Source: Ligustrum vulgare
Lineage: Eukaryota; Streptophyta; Magnoliopsida; Lamiales; Oleaceae
DNA length: 64,000 nucleotides
NCBI GenBank assembly: GCA_963555705.1
Contig: OY743176.1
Location: 43,973,026-44,037,025, forward strand
Direction of reading: 5' to 3'
Both the position numbers and the translations under genes were made by a program. The notes beneath the pieces were generated by a model. It worked only from the letters and a program-made list of their open reading frames with translations, ran no database searches and was not told the DNA's origin. Of the stretch, positions 45,900 to 57,831 are shown piece by piece. Positions within the stretch are counted from its first letter, which is position 1. Each line of letters starts with the position of its first letter.

Positions 45900-47875
45900 G
45901 GGAGGCAATTTGAACATTGAATGCTTTGAAGATTTATCATTACATGAAACACTTGAAGCATACTTGTTAACAACACAAGATAATATTGTTTCTTATGATC
46001 AAGACAATAGGGTTAAATTAACCATAGGTCAACATAAAGATCTGTTGGAAATGGACCCTAAAGACTCGAGTCCTGATATTAATAAACCTAAGGCGGACTC
46101 GTTGAAAGACCTTCTAGTGATTGAGCTTAATAATGTTGATGATGAAAATCGAGGAAATATAGAACCATAAGTAAAATAGAACACCCATGTGACTTAACCC
46201 TGAATATTCAGTAGAACTATTAGACCTCCACATAGATTTTCTCATTGCATTATATCCTATTGGATGACAGAGGTGAATCAAAAAATTATTGTAAAGTTGT
46301 GAAGGTTGATAAATCAGTCAAGTGTGAGTTAGCCATGCAAGATAAGTGGACTTATTATTGTCCAATTAGACATGGGAATTGACAAATTTATCAAAAGAAA
46401 ATAAGGCTTTACAGAATAAATGAGTTTACCAGTTAAAAGAAAATTGTGATGGTAACAATCGATATAAAGCAAGACTGATTATAAAGGGATTTTAACAGAA
46501 AGACGACATTGACTATACTAAGATTTTATCTCCCGTGGTGAAACTAACTACAATTAAAGTAGTACTTGGATTAGTGGTAAATGAAGACTTGCACTTAGAG
46601 CAATTGGATATAAAAAAAAAATATTTTTTTCATGGTGATTTGGAGAAAGAAATTTATATGATGCAGCCACAAGATTTCGAAGTAAAGAAAAATAATAAAA
46701 TGGTGTGCAAACTTTAAAATTGTTTGTGTAGTCTTAAGCAAGCTCCAAGGAAATGATATAAGAAGTTTGACAATTTTTTGTTTAGTAATGGCTTCAAAAG
46801 TTTCAAGGAGATCATTTTTTCTATATAAAGAACCTTGGTAACTCTTATATTATTTTGTTGCTATATGTTGATGACTTTTTAATCGTATGTGCTTGCAAAC
46901 AAGATATAGATAAGTTAAAATGGGATTTATCCAATGAGTTTACAATAAAAGACTTAGGTTTTGCAAAACAAATACTTGGGGTGAAAATTATTAGAGATGC
47001 TGATGTCTTGAAACTATCACAGAAAGAGTACGTAAAGAAGGTGTTAAGCGGGTTCACTATGGATCATACAAAACCAGTAAGTACTCCTTTGGCTAGTCAC
47101 TTCAAGTTATCAAATGAATATTAATCCTTTACAGACCAGGAGCAAGCCTACATGGCCAAGGTGCCTTATGCATGCGCTATTAGCAGACTTATTTATGTCA
47201 TAGTGTGTACAATAGCGGATATAGCACATGCAATAGGAGTTGTGAGTAGATATATGAGCAATCCAGGTAAATAGCATTGGGAGGCAGTAAAGTGGATTCT
47301 CGGATACTAGAGAAGTACTTCAGATTCAGTCATGTGCTTCAGAAAATTAGATTTGGGATTACAGGGCTATGTAGATGCTGGTATGGCAAAGATATTGATG
47401 GTAAGAAGAGTTCTACAATATATGTATGAACCTTGGGTAGTACAACAGTTAGTTGAGTATCTAAGCTACAAAAAATAGTTGCTATTTCTACGATTGAGGC
47501 TAGGCTGAGTATGTTACCGTAACGAAGATAGCAAGGAGATGATATGGTTGCAGTCTTTCTTGAAAAAATTGGGTCATAAGAATGAAAAAAGTGTGTTGTA
47601 TTGTAACAATTAGAGTGCTATTCACTTAGCACATAATCATATTTATCATGCAATGAAAAAGCATATACAGGTTCATTATCATTTCATCATATCAACTTTG
47701 GAGAATGAAATCTTAACACTTGAGAAGATTCAGGCGAATCAGAATTCGACGACATGTTGACGAAGACTTTTCCAATTGAGAAATTGAAGTTGTGTGCAAC
47801 TTCAATTTGACTTCTTTTTGAGGATTAAGAAATTTTTGCCTCTGCACAGGAGTTATTGTTGGTGAATTAGTCTCC
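45900..47875 (+). pseudogene. Copia reverse transcriptase - RNase H remnant
   Basis: Plus strand. The frame 45781-46170 reaches in from LTR sequence. Coding resembling the start of copia RT follows at 46240-46500. RT motifs: LSPVVKLTTIKVVLGLV (46527-46580), HGDLEKEIYMMQPQDFE (46632-46682) and the polymerase box LLYVDDFLIV (46858-46887). RNase H is readable in pieces to about 47760 (AIHLAHNHIYHA-like). Frameshifts and stops are frequent. No integrase or gag was found, so the fragment is 5'-truncated. It resembles the Tnt1/Tork type of copia. Confidence 0.8.
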
Positions 47876-48097
47876 AAGTGGGAGATTTTTAAACTTTTCA
47901 AACATTCGTTGTCTAAAACTATATGGCTAAAATTTTCTCCAACAATCTTTGCTTTGATAACTACTATTTTGTCTTTCGAGCATGTCATTTGGCTTTCTTA
48001 CTTAACACTTTTAATCAAAGGATTTGTAGGTCTTGACTTACCTTGTATATGATGCATTTCTTATTGAAGTTTTTTGTGGATAACCTTATCATTCCTC
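47876..48097 (+). mobile_element. Polypurine tract and start of a copia 3' LTR
   Basis: AAGTGGGAGA at about 47876-47885 follows the RNase H end, as in Tork/Tnt1 elements, and leads into LTR-like sequence. The LTR end is not clear. A minus-strand frame at 47713-47988 crosses the boundary and is a shadow. Confidence 0.5.
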
Positions 48098-48295
48098 CTA
48101 TGTGCTACCACTTTTTGCTTTCGTTTGAGCTTGATCACCAGTGATTTTGCCATTTATTTCGAGCTTTCTTTCTCTTTTGATGATTAATTCACTACTTGCT
48201 TCTGCATTGCTGCTACCATCTAGATATCCATCAGGTAAATCTTCGTTGAATCTTAAAATCTCGATTTTGGCGAGCTCGAAATTTACCTCACTCAT
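48098..48295 (-). CDS. Unrecognised 65-aa frame with promoter-like upstream sequence
   Basis: The frame starts MSEVNFELAKIEILRF; it is hydrophilic and ends KAKSGST. On the minus strand a TATA-like TCTATAAATAA lies near 48518-48530, about 230 bp upstream. It could be a retroelement leader ORF, a gene fragment or chance. I do not recognise the protein. Confidence 0.25.
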   Translation of the reverse strand: MSEVNFELAKIEILRFNEDLPDGYLDGSSNAEASSELIIKRERKLEINGKITGDQAQTKAKSGST

Positions 48296-48529
48296 TTTGT
48301 CGCAGTTTCAGGTGATTCCTTATTTGAAATGGTTTTACTTCATTTAGATTTCCACGTACAATACCAATTTATTGACCTTAAAATTTTATCAACAATTCTC
48401 TCACTTTGCTAGGATTTTCAACTCCTAAATTCGACTCCTGATGCTTGAATTGGAACAAGATAAGAGATGACTCTTTGAGAGGAAGATTTGAATTGTGCAT
48501 GCCTTTCTTTGTTCTAAGTGAAATTATTT

Positions 48530-49011
48530 ATAGATTTTAATTAAGTCTTTGGGGGTATCCCAGTCCTTTTTGTTTATGACACAAGGTGATTTTGTGTTAA
48601 CATGGAATGTATCTGTGTCAAATGAAAATGACGACAATGCGACAAATCAACAAAATTAACATCCTAGATAGATTTCAACATTGAATGAATATACTAATGG
48701 GCTATAATTAAAAAATAAATAAAACACATAGATGAAAGTTATGAAACCAAATTTGCGTATGAGAATAACAACATTTATTATATTAATAATCATAATGTCA
48801 TATTGGGAAAATCATCAATCAGATGAACATGAACATTAAATATCTCAATAAAATCAGTACAATCAATAAGTTTAAGATAATATATGTGAAAAATATATAA
48901 TTTCTATCTCAGAACTTTATATAAATGTTTAATTGACACATATATTATTCATTTATGTATGTATGTATGTATTGCAATTAAATAGTAGGTATCAACTATT
49001 TAATATGCGTA
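48530..49011. other. AT-rich intergenic sequence left of the CACTA element
   Basis: I see no gene or repeat family here. A short GTAT run lies at about 48956-48972. It ends with the TSD GTA (49009-49011) of the CACTA transposon. Confidence 0.5.
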
Positions 49012-49035
49012 CACTAGTACAAAAAGGCATAAAAA

Positions 49036-49345
49036 AATGAGGAACAGACGTCGGTTTTTCAAAAAATCGACGTGTAAAATAGGACGGTGGCATTTTCGTA
49101 ATTAAAATTTAGGAACAGGCGTCGGTTTCTATTTTAAACCGACGCGCAAAGTCGGACCGCCGACTTTGCGCGTCTGTTTTTGGAAAAACCGACGCGAGAA
49201 ACGCCGATTTCTCGCGTCGGTTCAAGGTAAACCGACGCGCAAAGCCGGCCGGTCCGACTTTGCGCGTCGGTTTACCTTGAACCGACGCGAGAAATCGGAG
49301 TTTCTCACGTCGGTTTTTCCAAAAAACCGACGCGCAATCTCATAA
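49036..49345. repeat. Left subterminal repeats and palindrome of the CACTA element
   Basis: Repeated ACCGACGCG and CGCGTCGGT motifs. They form a large imperfect palindrome from about 49175 to 49330, centred on CCGGCCGG near 49237. These repeats are the expected binding sites for the accessory transposon protein. Confidence 0.85.
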
Positions 49346-49574
49346 ATTTTTCCCGGTATTTTCATATATACACACTCTCGCGCCTCTTTCTCTCTTTCAG
49401 TACACTTCTCTCTATACACTCACGCCTCTCTCTCTCACAATTCACTCTCACAATTTCTCTCTACTCTCACGCCTCTCCCTCTCTTGTGAACGTCGCCGCC
49501 TCCACCGCCCTCACTCTTCTACCGCCGTCTCCACCGCCCGGTATACTTCTACCGCCGCCGCCTCCACCTACATT
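49346..49574 (+). promoter_or_regulatory. Promoter and 5' untranslated exon of the CACTA genes
   Basis: A TATA-like TCATATATACAC at about 49361-49372 is followed by a pyrimidine-rich leader with CT runs and CCGCC-rich sequence. The leader ends at a donor site CATT|GTAAGA (49574/49575). This is the usual layout of a CACTA promoter just inside the subterminal repeats. Confidence 0.55.
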
Positions 49575-49771
49575 GTAAGACCCGATTCTCATTTTTGTTT
49601 ATAAGTATGTATATGTATTTGTGTATATATATATATATTTATGTGTATATATATGTGTCTGCGTGTATATATATATATTTGTGTGTGTGTGTGTGTGTGT
49701 GTGTGACTGTGTATATATTTGTGTGTGTATGTATGTGTATATATATATATATAGATATGTATGTATATATA

Positions 49772-49813
<42 letters not shown>

Positions 49814-50288
49814 AATTACATGTTAATATGTATAAATGTGTTAATTAAATTTTAATATATATAAATTTGGGTGTTAAATTTATATTGTTGATTTTAAGTT
49901 AGTAGATAGATAAATTTTAATATTTTAATTATTGGAGTTGAAATTATGAGATATTAAGTCATGAAATCTTAGCTTCACTTTTTAGGAATTGAGAATGGAT
50001 TTCGAATTAAACTTGGAGTAGTTGATGATGTTGATGTTTGATTTGAGTTGTATTAGCTTTTTGAATATGTCGAGGATGAACATTTTGGTTTATTGTGATA
50101 TGTTGATTATTCCTATAGGTTGGTTAAGTCCAATTTTTAGGGGAGGTTGTGTCAAAAGTTTTGTAAAATCTTGTTAATAAAAAATGAGAATTATAGTTTA
50201 AAGTGATTTTCACTATTACAGAATTGACCATACTAAATAAATATTTACTCAAAACTAATAAAAAATTTAATTATATCTTCACATATAG
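49575..50288 (+). other. Probable 5'-UTR intron with AT/GT microsatellites
   Basis: The donor GTAAGA is at 49575 and the acceptor ACATATAG ends at 50288, ten bases before the TNP2 ATG (50298). The intron contains long TG and TA runs (about 49611-49810), which create spurious Tyr/Ile/Cys-rich frames. Confidence 0.55.
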
Positions 50289-50297
50289 GTCATTGAT

Positions 50298-53200
50298 ATG
50301 GATCGGGGTTGGATGTATGGCATACGTAATAGACATGAATATGTAAAAGGTGTTGAAGAGTTTATGAAATGTGCGGATGAAAACAAGAGAAAGAAAGGTG
50401 AAACAATGATTTTGTGTCCTTGTTACGATTGTAAGAATTTGAGAAAGTTTCGTAGTTTTGATCAAGTGAAGAGTCATTTGATTCGTCGTGGGTTTAAAGA
50501 AGGTTATACACGATGGATATGGCATGGTGAGAATATGCTTCCCAGGACGAGCACTGGTGACGATGTTGGTGATCAGCAGCAGAATAATTCAAGCAATATT
50601 TGTGAGAATGATTTGGAAAATGACGAGAATGATATGATAGACGATATGATGCGTGATATACAAGGGGAATACATTGAAAAACCTCATGTATTAGATAACT
50701 TGTTCAACGAGTCCGAGAAGCCTTTGTTTTCTGGTTGTAATAAATTCACTAAATTGTCTTCGGTACTAAAATTGTATAACTTGAAAGCAAGCAATAGGTG
50801 GAGTGATAAAAGTTTCACGGTATTATTGGGACTGTTACGAGAGATGCTTCCGGAAGATAACGAACTTCCTAGTTCAATTTACGAGGAAAAGAAATTGTTG
50901 TGCCCGATGGGTATGGAGATTGAGAGGATACATGCATGTCCAAATGATTGTATATTGTATCGAAATGATTACAAGGACTTGCGTCTATGTCCAAAGTGTG
51001 GGGTATCACGATATAAACGGAAGAACGTGAATGATAATTGTGGTGATAAGAAAAGCCCTCCGGCAAAGGTGTTATGGTATTTACCTGTAATACCAAGATT
51101 TAAACGTTTGTTTGCCAATGCAAAGGATGCAAAGAACTTGCGGTGGCATGCCGACGGGAGAAAAGAAGATGGAAAACTAAGACACGTGGCTGGTTCTCCT
51201 CAATGGAGGAATATTAATAGGTTGTTTCCCGAGTTTGGGGCGAAGATAGAAATCTTAGGCTGGGACTATGTACAGATGGGATGAACCCACACGGTAATAT
51301 GAGTAGTCGACATAGTACTTGGCCGGTTCTTTTGACTATTTACAATCTTCCTCCTTGGTTATGTATGAAGCGCAAGTATATCATGTTATTTTTGTTAATA
51401 TCAGGGCCCAAACAACCGGGTAATGACATAGATGTTTATCTAGCCCCACTAATTGAAGATTTAAAACTATTGTGGGATGAAGGCGTGTCTGTGTTTGATG
51501 CATATACCCAGATGAATTTCACCTTACGTGCTATGATATTTTGCACCGTAAATGATTTTCCAACTTATGGTAACTTGTCAGGTTATACTAACAAAGGACC
51601 TAAAGCATGTCCCATTTTTGAAGAAGACATGATTGATCCTTGGTTGAAAAACTGCAAGAAAAATGTCTTCATGAGTCATAGAAGATTTCTCCCTATTGAC
51701 CACCCTTATCGCAAGAAGAAAAAGCCATTCAATGGAAAAATCGAGGCTCGAACAGCTCGCTTACCATTAACAGGAGGTGAGGTATATGAACGAGTTAAAA
51801 ATTTTGATGTTTCGTTTGGAAAAACTTTTAAGCCTCCTCAGAAGAGTCTTTGGAAGAAAAGGTCCATATTCTGGGATCTACCTTATTGGCAACACTTATC
51901 TGTAAGGCATTGTCTTGATGTAATGCACGTGGAGAAAAATGTTTGTGATAGCATCATTGGGACATTGTTGAACATTCCAGGAAAGACGAAAGATGGTATT
52001 ACAGTCAGGAAGGACATGGTAGAAATGAGGATAAGGGATCAATTAGCACCGCAAGAGTCGAAAAAGCGTACTTATTTACCCCCAGCTTGCTATACTTTGT
52101 CGAGAAAAGAGAAAACAAGTTTTTGTGAGTGCCTGCATACTATTAAGGTTCCATCTGGGTACTCATCAAACATTAAAAGTCTTGTCTCGATGAAGGACTT
52201 AAAATTGGTTGGTATGAAGTCTCATAATTGTCATGTCGTAATGCAACAATTGTTACCAGTTGCAATTCGAGGCATTCTCCCAAAATATGTTAGACAAGTC
52301 ATTATAAAACTTTGTTTTTTCTTCAATGCAATTTGCAGCAAAGTTATTGATCCGGAGGAGTTGGATGATTTGTAGGCCGATATTGTTATCACTCTATGTC
52401 AATTTGAAATGTATTTTCCGCTATAATTTTTTGACGTTATGGTGCATTTACTTGTTCACTTGGTGAGAGAAATTAAGATTTGTGGTCCAGTATTCTTGAG
52501 GTATATGTATCCATTTGAGAGATACATGGGTATATTGAAAGGATATGTGAGAAATCGATTTCGACCTGAAGGTAGTATCATTGAAGGTTTTGCCGCTGAG
52601 GAGGCTATTGAATTTTGTACTGATTACTTGGATGACGTTGAGACTATTGGTGTTCCTAAATCTCGGCATGATGGAAGACTTGAAGGTAAAGGTACTATTG
52701 GATGCAAGTCAATCGTCCCCAATGTTGAATTGCGATATAAAGCACACCTCCTTGTATTACAACACCTTCCTGAAGTTCATCCATATTTGGACGAGCATAT
52801 GTCCATCATAAGGCAGCAGAATCCTTCAAAAGTTGAAAGGTGGGTAACTAATGAACATAATCGTTCATTTGCAAAATGGTTCAAAGATAAAGTCATGAAA
52901 GAATTGTCACAAACACCGAATACCATTGTTGAAACGGTAAAGTGGTTAGCTAACGGTCCTACCACGATTGTGAGGTCATATGAAGCATATGACATTAATG
53001 GGTATACGTTTTACACTAAACGTCAAGATGATAAGAGTGTAGTGCAAAATAGTGGAGTGACACAAGTAGCACTATCAAGAGATTTTTCAAATGCTAAAGA
53101 TACCATGCCAGTAGATGCCTCAATGTCCTATTATGGTATCATTGAAGATATTTGGGAACTTGATTATAGGGAGTTCAAGTTTCCTCTCTTCCAATGTAAA

Positions 53201-53548
53201 TGGGTTGATAACCGACGGGGTGTTCGGGTGGATGAATTAGGATTCACTATGGTGGGTTTCGGCCGGTTGGGTTATCTAGACGAGCCATTCATACTTGCAT
53301 CACAAGCCAAACAGGTATTTTATGTTCTTGATCCTGCCGATACTAAGTGGTCAGTCGTCCTTCAAGGAAAGAGACGCATTGTTGGGATTGGTGATGTAGT
53401 AGATGAAGAAGATTATGATCATTTTGATGAAACCCCTCCATTTTCTATCGGTATACAACGGAGTGCAACTTTAGGGGAAGATAACATTGAATCAAATTAT
53501 ATGCGTTGGGATCATGAAGAAGGATTATGGATTGACAGTCGTTCCTGA
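50298..53548 (+). pseudogene. TNP2-type CACTA transposase, broken by one frameshift and two stops
   Basis: It starts MDRGWMYGIRNRHEYVKGV, the transposase-associated N-terminal domain, with paired Cys in ILCPCYDCKN. The TNP2 transposase domain follows (CPNDCILYRNDY, LCPKCGVSRYK, KNLRWHADG, CLDVMHVEKNVCDS). A DUF4218-like part lies at 52439-52870 (YMYPFERYMGILKGYVRNR) and a DUF4216-like part at about 53130-53400 (FKFPLFQCKWVDNRRGV). A one-base loss near 51245-51262 shifts the frame. In-frame TAG (52373-52375) and TAA (52424-52426) interrupt the end of the transposase domain. The rest reads clean, so inactivation is recent. The enzyme would cut the element ends. Confidence 0.9.
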
Positions 53549-53711
53549 TTATTAATTGTATGAGTTTATTTACACAGTCTTTGCTTTTAACTTTCTTTTA
53601 TTTTTCATATATGCTCTATACATTGTTAACAATTTCTTTTGTCGTTTTGATAACAATAATTTATTAATACGTTGTTATATGTACAGGTATGTTAAAAGTA
53701 GTCTCAATATA

Positions 53712-56700
53712 ATGGCCGAGTCTTCATCATCTTCAGATGATCATCGTGCTACCAGTACCAAAAGGACTAGAGGGCCAACAATGTGTAAGAACATGAAGAA
53801 GGCCGGTGAAGTGAATGTCATCGAGTTCGATGACAAACATAGGCCAATCGGACCAGGCAAGAGGAACTTCAAACACTATGTCGGGTGTTTGGCCCGTATT
53901 CACGTTGACATTAACATCAGTGATTGGCACAAGGTTGATCCCGGCCTTAAGGACTTGATGTGGGAAGAAATAAAGGTACTATCACTACATACATGGTTAA
54001 TTGATAACGTTTCGTAATTTTTTCTTATAACATCGCATATTATATTCATCTTTCAGAGGGAGTTCAACATCCCCGATGACGCAGCAAAAAAAAGGGTGTT
54101 GAAAGTTGCGGGGATGCGATGGAAAGATTTCAAGACTCGGCTGGTTCATGATTATATCACACATGACCACCCGAAATACACATCTCCTACGCAACTTTAC
54201 TCTTTTATAACTGAAGAGCAATGGGACTCGTTTAAGAAAGAACGCCAGACTGATAAATTTAAGGTATATATATTTAATTGTACGCATGTGATTTATTTAG
54301 TTGGAAATTAAATACTTGATGTGACAATTTCAGGAAAAAAGTAAGAAAGCCAGGGATGCTCAATTGCGAAACGAGCATCCACATTATATGGGCTCAGCTG
54401 GTTATGCGGGGATGAAGCCACAGTGGGTAGTCAGTGACCCACTGTCTTCAAGTTCTTCATGCGACATGATTAGCTCATCGATTGTAAGTGAGGATCGAAG
54501 TTTAGATTGGATTCGAGCTAGATCGAAGAAGAAAGAAGATGGAAGTTATTACATCCCTAACGAGAAAACGAGGGGGGTGTTTGATAAAATTGTAAGTATA
54601 TCATGATTATTTTTTCATAATTTAAATTCAAATTTACTTAAATTTATACTTATATTTATGTTTCATTTTTCTGTTAATAGGTTGAAAAAGCTGAGCAGTC
54701 CACGCAGGGGACATTTGTGGCAAGTAGACAGCACGATATTTTAAGTGAAGCCCTTGGTAAGCCGGATCACCCTGGTAGGGTGAGGGGTTATGGCGTCTAT
54801 GTGACCACGAGGGATGTTTACGGCAAGCCTGATGATTACATTAGACGTTCCTGTGGGGTCGTCTCAGTAGACGATATTAAGGAGATGATCAGGTCAGAGA
54901 TGGAGGATAGTATTGCCGAGCGGGTCAGGCATCAGACCATGTCGGAGATGCAGAGTAAATTCGATACTATGCAGAGGGACTACCATAGTATGCAGACTAA
55001 ATACGATGCTATCCTCCAGCGCTTGGGCTTAAATGTTGAGGCCGAGGTGGACGTAACTCCACAGCCCCGACCACCAACTCCCAGCAGTTGCCACTCCGTG
55101 GATCCAGATCCATTTCATGGACTTCAGGTATTTAATGTTATGTTATTTAGAATTTTTTAACATTATTTATGTTATTTCAACTGGAAGTTGCTAACATATA
55201 TGTTCAACGATGTTATACAATAGAAGCCGTCTCCTTGTCGTCTTGTCATTAGTCTTAATGGTGAGAAACAAATAGTAGCGAGCGGGATGGTTTATCCAGC
55301 TGGACCCGACACGGTGGTGCATCATCAACCTCTTTGGCCTGATCATGCTAAGGTGTCCATTGACCACATTGTCGATGGTACAGAAGCGTGTTGTATTCCA
55401 GTGCCATCTCAATACCACACCACAGTGGGGGAAGCTATTTCTTGCAATGGCCCAAGGAGTTGGTGATTTTTGGAGAGGTACAAACATTTAGTTATATAAA
55501 AGATTCTGTCAACATTAATTTCTTTTAAATTTGTATAACTGAAGATGATAAAAATTATCTTGTTGCAGGAAGAGGCACCACAACAGGCAAAAAAATTTAA
55601 CGAAGGAAAAACACCCCAGAGTTTCGAAATGTCATCCACTCAGCGACCTGCGATTGTTGACGATGAGACGTTGCAACGTCTGGGTGATGATTGTAAAATG
55701 TTACACACTCTGGTCATTCAATTTCCTGTTGGTGATGACATCTACCAGGTACCCGTTGATGCCGCCGTGTTCAACTTTGCATTCGATGATGGTTTTTATG
55801 TTACAGTCGGAGACATCACCGACTTGCTTACGATGCAATGGTTGGATACATCAATCTTACAAGTGTTTTCATTGTAAGACTTTTGATCAAAAAGAAAAAC
55901 TTCAATTTAAATCATTAATTTATTTCTATTTATTGGCATTATTATTTTTTAGGTACCTCCATGAGCTGTGTCAGGAATACGGTATTGAATCGATTGGATT
56001 CATGTCTCCGACACACATTGCATCGATTTCAGTACGAAAAAATGCAAATGGTGTTATAAATTACTTGGCCAGCACCATGAAGGCAATGAAAACTAAGAAA
56101 TTCATTCTAGCACCGTATTTTCAGGAGTAAGACCGTTGATATTCTCTAATTTTTAACCTAATTTGAATGATATGATATTTAAAGTTGTATTTACACGTTC
56201 ATAATACGTAGGAATCACTGGATGTTGCTATTTATTTCTCCTGAGAAGAATACGGTGTACTTCTTAGATTCAGCTGCTGCATCTAAGCGTGACTTGGATA
56301 TCAAGCCGATATTGAACACGTAAGTTAGGAAACTTTTAATGAAATAATTGTGGAGTTGTGGTGAAATTGATTGTGGAGTTGTGATTGTTGAGAAGTTAAT
56401 AGTTTTGAATAGTAGGGTCCCCCTACAGGTTGGATAAGTTCAATTTATAAGGGAAACTCTGCCAAAATTTTTGTAGGATGTTTGAGTCTTAATTTTTTTG
56501 TAACTTGTTGATATAATTTATTGAAATTTTAGGGCTTTCAAAACGTATTGGACAGTTGGAGGCATGAGGACAAAATCCAATACAACGTGGAAAAACGTAA
56601 AAGTATGAAAACACGGATTTAAACTTTATTAAAAATCTTTGAATTATTTCTATATTTTATTTAGTTTGATTATTAATATTGTTATTTTTCAATGTGAATA

Positions 56701-56974
56701 TTTCAGTGTCCTCAACAACCTGGAGGGTCTGAGTGTGGCTACTACGTTATGAGAAATATGTATGAGATAGTCACAGAACACTTTCAACTTACTTCGTTAG
56801 AAAATGTATAAGTCATTGAAAATGAGAATTTTAATAATGACTTTATATTTTATGAAAAAATAACTAATAATTCATTTTGATTGTTTGTAGGCATTTAAAG
56901 AATATTATTCAACGGAGGAAGTAATCGAGATTCAAAACTTATGGGCAAAATACTTCGTTCATAGGTTTGTGTAA
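53712..56974 (+). CDS. TnpA/Ptta-like protein fused to a ULP1-type cysteine protease (11 exons)
   Basis: Exons: 53712-53975, 54057-54263, 54334-54591, 54681-55127, 55224-55477, 55569-55873, 55953-56126, 56212-56319, 56533-56602, 56707-56805, 56891-56974. Every intron is GT-AG and phases match. Exons 1-4 encode a Ser-rich start (MAESSSSSDD), a plant transposase Ptta/En/Spm-like region and a heptad-rich coiled coil (VRHQTMSEMQSKFDTMQ). The last exons encode a C48 protease: His in NHWMLLFIS, Asp in VYFLDSAA, and Gln/Cys in CPQQPGGSECGYYVMRNM, so the catalytic set is present. Exon 5 is one base short (254 nt) in a T run near 55435; otherwise the frame would code for about 756 residues. The protein probably binds subterminal repeats and may cleave SUMO-type conjugates; the latter is inference. 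Confidence 0.8.
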
Positions 56975-57111
56975 ATCGAAGCGTAATCAAAACTTGCACT
57001 TACATATATATTTAATTTGTATCATAAATTAACAATTTGTAAGTATAATTGTTGTTAATTTAATTTTATTACGTATATATCGATTATATATATTTATTTG
57101 GTGATGCGCAT

Positions 57112-57430
57112 GTTCAGGTTATCGCAGACCACGTCCTGGTCACTGCAGGTCACGACCTGCAGTGGCCTGGGTCATTGCAAGTCACGTCCAGGTGATTGCA
57201 GACCACGACGTGCAGTGACTTGGGTCATTGCAGGCCACGATGTGCAGTGGCCTGAGTCATTGCAGGCCACTGCAAGTCACGACATGCAGTGGCCTGGGTC
57301 ATTGCAGGCTACGTCCAGGTCAATGCAGGCCACGACGTGCAGTGACCTGGATCATTGCAGGCTACGTCCAGGTCACTACAGGCCACGACGTGCAGTGACC
57401 TGTGTTATTGCAGGCCACGTCCAGGTCATA
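57112..57430. repeat. GC-rich minisatellite, unit about 53 bp
   Basis: It has about five and a half tandem units built from CACGTCCAGGTCA, TGCAGGCCACGACGTGCAGT and GACCTGGGTCATTGCAGG. One unit is shortened. It lies between the end of the TnpA-ULP1 gene and the right subterminal repeats. A 111-aa frame through it is a product of the repeat. Confidence 0.85.
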
Positions 57431-57460
57431 TAATATATATTAAAAAAAAAAAAAAAGTTT

Positions 57461-57828
57461 AGGCGGCGGTTCTAAAGATAAAACCGACACCTAAAGTCCA
57501 AAAAAAAAAAAAAAAAACTTTGGGCGTCGGTTTCTGGATAAAACCGACGCCCAAAGTTGTTTTGGGCGTCGGTTCAAAAATTAAAACCGACGCCCAAAAC
57601 CGACTTTGGGCGTCGGTTTTATCCAGAAACCGACGCCCAAAGTTTTTTTTTTTTTTGACTTTGGGCGTCGGTTTTAAACTAGAACCGACGCCCAAAGCTG
57701 ACTTTGCACGTCGGTTTACAATCGACGCCTAAAGTCGGGACTTTACGCGTCTGTGTCATAGCGTCGCCGCTACAACCAACGCGTATTCCGTTTTCCAACC
57801 GACGCGAGTTCCTATTTCTGTATTGGTG
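57461..57828. repeat. Right subterminal repeats of the CACTA element
   Basis: Alternating TTTGGGCGTCGGTTT and AAACCGACGCCCAAA units form several hairpins separated by T or A runs, then the terminal CCAACCGACGCGAG and the inverted end repeat. The unit differs slightly from the left side (CCCAAAG here, GCGCAAAG there). Confidence 0.85.
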
Positions 57829-57831
57829 GTA

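Larger units (their letters stand above)
49012..57828 (+). mobile_element. Full-length CACTA (En/Spm) transposon, 8.8 kb
   Basis: It starts CACTAGTACAAAAAGG. The right end, read inward, is CACCAATACAGAAATAGG. The 3-bp TSD is GTA (49009-49011 and 57829-57831). Subterminal regions (49036-49345, 57461-57810) are packed with CCGACGC-type repeats in both orientations, the binding sites expected for a TnpA-like protein. Two genes lie inside on the plus strand: a TNP2-type transposase and a TnpA-like/ULP1 fusion. All hallmarks of the superfamily are present. Confidence 0.95.

Noticed and set aside
49595..49855. Tyr/Ile/Cys-rich frame
   Set aside because: Translation of TA and TG microsatellites inside the probable 5'-UTR intron of the CACTA element.
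57098..57433. 111-aa frame rich in Ser, Gln and Arg
   Set aside because: It is the translated 53-bp minisatellite; the unit length shifts the frame and nothing supports expression.
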